Below are positions 6,772-11,212 of a stretch of DNA of 11,212 nucleotides, one piece after another. Where the stretch lies: contig SDUX01000139.1 in the NCBI GenBank assembly GCA_008729055.1, positions 1 to 11,212 on the forward strand, given 5' to 3'. The notes below the pieces were generated by a model that was given only the letters and a program-made list of their open reading frames with translations, did no database searches and was not told where the DNA came from. Origin of the DNA: Pyropia haitanensis (lineage: Eukaryota; Rhodophyta; Bangiophyceae; Bangiales; Bangiaceae). A program made the position numbers and the translations under genes. Every line of letters begins with the position of its first letter. The first letter of the stretch is position 1.

Positions 6772-8617
6772 ATGAAGACATTGCAGCGTGGAGTTACCGG
6801 TTCGAGGACCGTTCTGGAAACCCTTCGCTGCTTTGTTGTGTACGGATTGCCTACTGCGGTTTTTCTGCTTGTCTCGCCGGCATCGGCTGATCGTGGAAAA
6901 TCTGTGCACGATTACGCCGAAATCTACGTCGACCAGTATTTCGAGCCGGACCCCCGCCTGATCCTGTCGGATGAGGGGGAGAAAAAAAGTCGCGCCCTCG
7001 CGAACTACGCTCTGGGGCGAAGTCTCGAAGCCCGCGGCCGCGCACTCGAGGCAGTGGAAGCGTATAAAACCGTATTGGAAAATGCGCCCGAACAGCATTT
7101 TCTTGCGAGGAAGACGGCGAATCTTCTCGCCCGCAACGGTGGAAGTGACGAAGCGCTGGAACTTCTCGAAAACAATCTAAAGGCCAATCCGGACGAGCCT
7201 TTTGCCTACATTTCCCTTTCGGAATACCTGGCGACCTACCGCAACAATGAAGAAGAGGGGCGAAAGCGCTCCTTTGCAGTGATTGAAGACGCCATCGGAA
7301 AATTTCCCGGCGAAGCTGCGGTTTATGAGCACTACGTGCGGCTTCTCGTTGTGGAACAATCGCAAGTCCGACGCACGGCGCGTTTTTGAAGAGGCTCTAT
7401 CCGTCGAAAAGACTGATCCTGAATTCTGGCTGGAGCTGGCGGGAGTGTCCGCACGGATCTGGCCGATTCGCCCGGGAAGCGAAACGGAGGAATCCAAACT
7501 CGTCAACACGCTCTACGGAAAGGCGCTGCTTCTCGCCGAGGAAAATATGGCTGTGGTCGAGAAGGTTGGAGATTTTTATCACACGACCCGCCAGTTTGAT
7601 CGCGCGATCCAGGCATACGTCGAAGTAATCACTGACAGTCCGGACCGGCTCGATGTCCGGGAGAAGCTTGCCAAGGTCTACGGTGGGAAGGGTGATGAGG
7701 AGAAAGTAGTCTCCACGCTCGAAGAAATTCTGGAGATCGATCCCGGGAGTGCCCGCACCCACAAGCAACTCGCTCAAATCTACATGCGGAACGAGGACTT
7801 CAAGTCGGCCATTCCCCATCTTCGTAAGTCTCTTGCCATCACGAAGGGCTCCGCGACCGAATACAATGCGCTGGCCCGTATGATGATCGAATCGAAAGAA
7901 TACGAGGCCGCTGCAGAGTTTCTCGCCGAAGCATCCTATCAATTTCCCGAGCTTCCGGATTTCCCTTATCTGATGAGCTACCCGCTGAGCGCCCTCGAGC
8001 GCTGGGATGAGTCAGTGGAGCAGTTCGAGAAAACCATTGAGCTGGCGGGTGATGATCAGCCGCAGCTGCTGAACGAATCTTTTTACTTTCGCTACGCAGC
8101 TGCCACCGAGCGCGGCGGTGACCTCGACGCGGCGGCAAAGCTGTTCCGGAAGACGATTGAAATCATCTCCAAGCAGGATCCCGAGAGTCAGGACAAAGAG
8201 TTCACCGCCACCGTCTACAACTACCTCGGCTACATGTGGGTCGAGAACGATATGAATATCGACGAGGCCGGGGAACTGATCAAAACGGCCGTTGATCTCG
8301 ACCCGGAGAGTGGGGCCATCGCCGACAGCCTCGGTTGGTTCTATTTCAAAAAAGGGAAATACGAAGAAGCCAAAAAGGAGCTTCTTCGCGCCGAGCAGAT
8401 GATCGAGGAGCCGGATGCGGTGATTTACGACCATATCGGACAGGTGTTTCACCATCTCGGGGAGGCGGAAAAAGCTATCGAATACATGGAACGCGCCGTG
8501 GAGCTCGATCCGGACAAAGAAGAATTTTCTGATCGTCTCGCCGAGTACGAAAAAGGGCTGGAGGCGAAACCTGCTGCTCCCGTGAAAGACCAGCCAACCG
8601 GGAAAGCTCCCGAATAG
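6772..8617 (+). CDS. Exported tetratricopeptide-repeat protein (one internal frameshift)
   Basis: A long TPR protein of about 615 residues, read in two frames. The first part (6772 to about 7350) begins with a signal peptide ending near SPASA-DRGK (about residue 40), so the protein is periplasmic or outer-membrane associated. It continues with TPR-like helices such as NYALGRSLEARGRALEAVEAY. The second part (about 7351-8617) continues one frame over, starting at WNNRKSDARRVFEEA, with many TPR units; IADSLGWFYFKKGKYEEAKK and IEYMERAVELDPDK are classical. The C-terminus is Pro/Lys-rich. The switch falls at 7344-7356, where one extra base separates otherwise continuous TPR coding. TPR arrays bind other proteins; the partner is unknown. 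The start is 17 bp after the bS22-like stop. I treat it as one gene, broken either by a sequence error or a real mutation. Confidence 0.8.
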
Positions 8618-8711
8618 GTCGGGAGGGTGGAGCTGCAAACTCCATCGCCAAGAAAGGCTCATCGCCAGTGCCCCGCAGTTGTGGGCCCGTTGCGAGCAGG
8701 GAGGCAAGCAC

Positions 8712-8746
8712 AAAAAAACCGGCGAGTAATGAACCCGCCGGCTTTT
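8712..8746 (-). terminator. Intrinsic terminator for the peroxiredoxin gene (possibly bidirectional)
   Basis: CCGGCG (8719-8724) pairs with CGCCGG (8736-8741) around an 11-nt loop. On the minus strand the stem is followed by seven T (complement of 8712-8718), a good rho-independent terminator about 35 bp after the peroxiredoxin stop. On the plus strand CTTTT follows (8742-8746), so it may also end the TPR transcript, whose stop is about 100 bp upstream. Confidence 0.75.
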
Positions 8747-8775
8747 GAAAATTCGCAGATTGCGATTGCTCAGGC

Positions 8776-9425
8776 CTAGCCTTTCGCGAGGTAGGCCGCA
8801 GTGCTTTCGTGGTTGGCCTGCATTGCATCCGAGCCTTTTTCCCAGTCCATCGGGCAGACTTCTCCGTTTTCTTCGAAGTGCTGCAGTGCGTCAACGATAC
8901 GGATGGCTTCTTTGATGGAGCGACCAAGCGGCAGGTTGTTCACCAGTTGGTGCTGAACAATCCCGTCTTTGTCGATGAGGAAGAGGCCGCGGTAAGCGAT
9001 CAGCTCGCCTTCTGCCATGAGGTCGCCGTATTCATCGAAATCGTAGTCACCGACGAGAACGTCATAGGCGGAAGAGATGGTTTTGTTCGTGTCTGCGACG
9101 AGCGGGTATGTTACGCCGCCAATGCCCGCCCTTGTCTCGCGGGACCTGGAGCCAGCCCCAGTGGGACATCTCGGTGTCGGTGGAGCAGCCAACATTTCCA
9201 CATTCCGGCTTTCGAATTCCGGAGAGATGATCCTGAAAAAGCGTTGCAGCTCGGTCGGGCAGACAAACGGTTGAAGTTTCGGTAGAAAAACGAGAATATT
9301 ATGTTTTCCCCTTTGGTATCGACTCTGAGATGAACCACAACTAGATCAATGTCAGACAACATCTGACCTCGACAAACGGGCGCTGGCCACTGAAAGAAGG
9401 GGCAGTTTCCAACTAGAACGTACAT
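8776..9425 (-). CDS. Typical 2-Cys peroxiredoxin (AhpC/Prx1 family), frameshifted
   Basis: A thiol peroxidase that reduces hydrogen peroxide and organic hydroperoxides in the cytoplasm. The C-terminal 116 codons (9123-8776) are clean: IGGVTYPLVADTNK, YRGLFLIDKDGIVQHQ, and the resolving-Cys motif GEVCPMDW (Cys codon 8856-8854). Upstream, the expected protein appears in pieces in different frames: DTEMSHWGWLQVPRDKGG (about 9189-9125), EFESRNVEM (9219-9193), QDHLS (9235-9221), and FVCPTEL with the peroxidatic Cys (codon 9261-9259). The start region reads MYVLVGN from the ATG at 9425. At least four frame switches occur, and N-terminal agreement with the family is poor. Most switches sit at G or T runs, which suggests read errors, but a decaying gene cannot be excluded. 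A promoter candidate lies upstream and a strong terminator downstream. Confidence 0.8.
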
Positions 9426-9464
9426 AATAGTAAGTGGTTATGGTTCGATTGATAAGACGGCGAA

Positions 9465-9492
9465 ATTTGATTGCAGGAAACAGGACAGTCAA
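9465..9492 (-). promoter_or_regulatory. Candidate sigma-70-like promoter of the peroxiredoxin gene
   Basis: On the minus strand TTGACT (9492-9487, 5 of 6 consensus matches) is separated by 16 bp from TCAAAT (9470-9465, 4 of 6). Transcription would start near 9458, about 33 nt before the ATG at 9425. The position is sensible. No OxyR- or PerR-like box was recognised. Confidence 0.4.
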
Positions 9493-9563
9493 CCGGAATC
9501 GGGCGATGATCGCGAAAAATCAGGCGTTGTGCAGGGTTCAACAGGGTTGATGGCGGCAGGGGC

Positions 9564-9616
9564 CGGGGTATGGTCCTCGCGTCCCGAAAGAGAGAGATCG
9601 GGTGACGCCCCGTTTT
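9564..9616 (+). promoter_or_regulatory. Structured, terminator-like element upstream of cysH (possible attenuator)
   Basis: CGGGG (9564-9568) pairs with CCCCG (9608-9612), directly followed by TTTT (9613-9616). An alternative pairing uses GGGGC (9559-9563) with GCCCC (9607-9611). Inside, CCCGA (9583-9587) pairs with TCGGG (9598-9602). No plus-strand gene ends here, so a terminator-like fold ahead of cysH could be a leader attenuator. It does not match any riboswitch I recognise. Confidence 0.3.
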
Positions 9617-9639
9617 CTATCCCGCCTTTCAAATCAACA

Positions 9640-9668
9640 TTGACGGCGCCCTCATTGCGGTGTTACTT
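9640..9668 (+). promoter_or_regulatory. Weak promoter-like pair upstream of cysH
   Basis: TTGACG (9640-9645, 5 of 6 matches) and TTACTT (9663-9668, 2 of 6) are 17 bp apart. The -10 match is poor. If it is used, transcription would begin downstream of the 9564-9616 structure, and that structure could not then act as an attenuator of this transcript. Confidence 0.2.
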
Positions 9669-9789
9669 TCAGAAAGGCATAAACCCGACTTTTCCGATCA
9701 GGAATTAGTGGTTTTAAGTGACTCATAGGGTGAAACACGACTCATGACAAAAAATCTCGAGACAAAATTGAGAAATCTGCCGGGCTCCG

Positions 9790-10539
9790 GTGCAGCGGCC
9801 GGAGTTTGCATCGCGTTTCGGAATTGAGGATTTTTCCGGTGTCGCTAAACAGCTTGAGCAAAAGAATCCCCAGGAGAGAATTCGCTGGGCTTGGATACCT
9901 TGCCGACCACGTTGCGCTTACTTCCAGTTTCGGGGCGCAATCTGCCGTGATGCTTCACATGGTCTCCCGGGAGCAGCCGGATATTCCCGTGATACTTGTG
10001 GATACCGGCTACCTGTTTTCGGAGACGTACCGATTCATCGATGAACTGGTAGATCGGCTGAGTCTTAATCTAAAAGTGTATCGTTCCGAAATTTCGGCTG
10101 CCTGGCTGGAAGCTCGTTTCGGAAAATTGTGGGAGGACGGCATCGAGGGAATTGAAAAATACAACCAGATTCAGAAAGTTGAGCCGATGGAGCGGGCTAT
10201 GGAGGAACTCGGGGTGCATGCTGCGATCAGCGGAATTAGGCGACAGCAGAGCAGTAGCAGAGCTGAACTTCCGGCTGTTGCGCTTCAAAAAGGCCGGGTG
10301 AAGATCCATCCAATTATTGATTGGAGCGATATGCAAATGGGCGATACCTGACGGAGCATAATCTCCCTTATCATCCGCTTTGGGACGAGGGCTACGTTTC
10401 CATTGGCGATTGGCATACAACCAGGAAGCTGACGGATGGGATGTCAGAGGAGGATACCCGCTTCTTTGGATTGAAGCGCGAATGCGGTCTTCATGAACAG
10501 TTGGACAAAATCGATGATGATCTCGATTTTGTGATCTGA
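9790..10539 (+). CDS. cysH: Phosphoadenylyl-sulfate (PAPS) reductase, frameshifted
   Basis: Reduces PAPS to sulfite with thioredoxin as electron donor, in cytoplasmic sulfate assimilation. The protein is continuous only across three frames. About 9790-9888 gives the N-terminus (...[17 protein letters not shown]); about 9893-10341 gives [40 protein letters not shown] and [20 protein letters not shown]; 10342-10539 gives [20 protein letters not shown] and [14 protein letters not shown]. The catalytic Cys of the ECGLH motif is intact. The CC...CC iron-sulfur motif of APS reductases is absent ([10 protein letters not shown] stands in that place), so PAPS is the likely substrate. The second switch is explained by one missing G in the run at 10339-10341. 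The GTG at 9790 is the frame-consistent start; the ATG at 9744, preceded by AGGGTG, is an alternative if another indel exists. cysC follows 29 bp later. Confidence 0.88.
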
Positions 10540-10568
10540 GTTTTTGGTTTTCCCTACCGGTTGAATTC

Positions 10569-11212
10569 ATGAGTTCTAATCTCGATCACATCTATCCCGT
10601 TTTGACAAGATGCTCCCGCGGGAAGCAAAAGAGGAGCTTTTGGCCAGCGAGGTGCGGTCATATGGATGTATGGTCTAAGTGGTTCCGGAAAGAGCACCCT
10701 CGCCAATCTCCTTGAGCGACGACTTCACGAGGCAGGCGGATGATTAAGGTGCTCGACGGTGACAACATTCGGTCGGGCTTGAACAGTAATCTCGGTTTTT
10801 CAGATGAAGATCGTCAGGAAAACATTCGCCGGGTCGCCGAAGTCGCAAAACTCTTTTCCGAAGCGGGAATCATTACCGTCACTTCATTTATCACCCCGAA
10901 CAACGAGCTTCGCGAAATCGCCCGAGGAATCATTGGCAGCAATGATCTGCTCGAAGTCTATGTGAAGGCTCATTCGAAACTTGTGCAGAACGTGACCCGA
11001 AGGGGCTTTACGCAAAAGTGAAAGCGGGCGAAGTGAAGCAATTCACCGGAAAAGATTCCGCGTTCGAAGAACCGAATAACCCTGACCTAGTCGTTGACAC
11101 GGAGGCTCTCAGCGAAGAAGAGTCCCTCTCCCTGCTTCTTGAGGCCGTTCAGGCCAAATGTCAGTGGCGTGAAATCACACCACCCGCCAGGACGTCCCTT
11201 CGCCGACCGACG
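10569..11212 (+). CDS. cysC: Adenylyl-sulfate (APS) kinase, frameshifted, reaches window edge
   Basis: Phosphorylates APS at the 3' position using ATP to give PAPS, the substrate of the neighbouring CysH. The pieces in order: [11 protein letters not shown] from the ATG at 10569; [33 protein letters not shown] with the Walker A motif GLSGSGKS (about 10672-10695); [20 protein letters not shown] and [19 protein letters not shown] (from 10740); [14 protein letters not shown]; and [20 protein letters not shown], then [20 protein letters not shown] (from 10970). Frame switches occur near 10602, 10643, 10738 and 10970, and each is repaired by a single missing base, mostly in a short run of identical bases. 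The last frame has no stop before the edge and extends past the usual family end; one more lost base would give a TGA at 11170-11172. cysD or cysN might follow beyond the window. Confidence 0.88.

Larger units (their letters stand above)
9426..9789. other. Divergent non-coding region between the peroxiredoxin gene and cysH
   Basis: About 364 bp. It holds a promoter candidate for the peroxiredoxin gene (9465-9492), a G/C-rich stem structure followed by TTTT on the plus strand (9564-9616), and a weak promoter-like pair for cysH (9640-9668). An ATG at 9744 opens a 26-codon frame ending in TGA; given the indels nearby it might be the true cysH start. Sequence quality is doubtful here, so base-level reading should be treated with care. 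Confidence 0.5.

Noticed and set aside
7341..7389. Programmed ribosomal frameshift in the TPR gene
   Set aside because: No slippery heptamer, no rare or stop codon at the shift point and no obvious downstream pseudoknot; an indel is simpler.
826..9556. Similar CAGGGTTGA-type words at 826-836 and 9541-9550 suggesting a dispersed element
   Set aside because: The similarity is limited to about ten bases and does not extend into a shared structure.
9720..9745. Direct repeat GACTCAT at 9720-9726 and 9739-9745 before cysH
   Set aside because: Two 7-bp copies about two helical turns apart might be a regulator site, but 7-bp repeats are common by chance and the local sequence is error-prone.
9790..10539. 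APS reductase (iron-sulfur type) as identity of the cysH product
   Set aside because: The paired Cys-Cys motifs needed for the cluster are missing and an APS kinase follows, so the PAPS-type enzyme fits better.

Overview
The window reads as ordinary chromosomal DNA of a Gram-negative-type bacterium. I infer a member of the Verrucomicrobia / PVC group, or a relative. The reasons are the long-form HisG, a 34-residue mS38/bS22-like ribosomal protein, exported TPR proteins, and an almost complete lack of Shine-Dalgarno sequences before the starts. This placement comes from gene content only, not from a search. I see no rRNA, tRNA, CRISPR array, insertion sequence or phage gene.

Layout. (1) 1-681, minus strand: a small exported Cys-rich acidic protein, then the N-terminus of a membrane-anchored protein that runs off the left edge (possibly an RND/HlyD-type adaptor). 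(2) 682-1069: a non-coding divergent region with a hairpin and a possible promoter. (3) 1070-3439, plus: ribonuclease R with a long basic tail. It converges on (4) 3535-5526, minus: transketolase. (5) 5527-5677: a divergent promoter region with a perfect 16-bp palindrome. (6) 5678-8617, plus: hisG, a 34-aa bS22-like ribosomal protein, and a large exported TPR protein carrying one frameshift. (7) A terminator, then on the minus strand (8776-9425) a typical 2-Cys peroxiredoxin with several frameshifts. (8) 9426-9789: a non-coding divergent region with a terminator-like structure. (9) 9790-11212, plus: cysH (PAPS reductase) and cysC (APS kinase), both frameshifted; cysC reaches the right edge.

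How the genes fit together. cysC makes PAPS and cysH reduces it to sulfite, so the right end is an assimilatory sulfate reduction operon; it faces away from a thiol peroxidase. The single-Cys ECGLH ending of CysH and the absence of the CC...CC iron-sulfur motif mark it as PAPS-type, which agrees with an APS kinase next door. rnr, tkt, hisG and the bS22-like gene are housekeeping genes.

The main caution is quality. From about 9.1 kb onward, genes with fully conserved motifs are broken by many one-base indels, mostly short homopolymer undercalls. This looks much more like sequencing or assembly error than gene decay. I found no convincing novel system. The most interesting items are the tiny bS22-like gene, the palindrome between tkt and hisG, the structured cysH leader and the Cys-rich exported protein.
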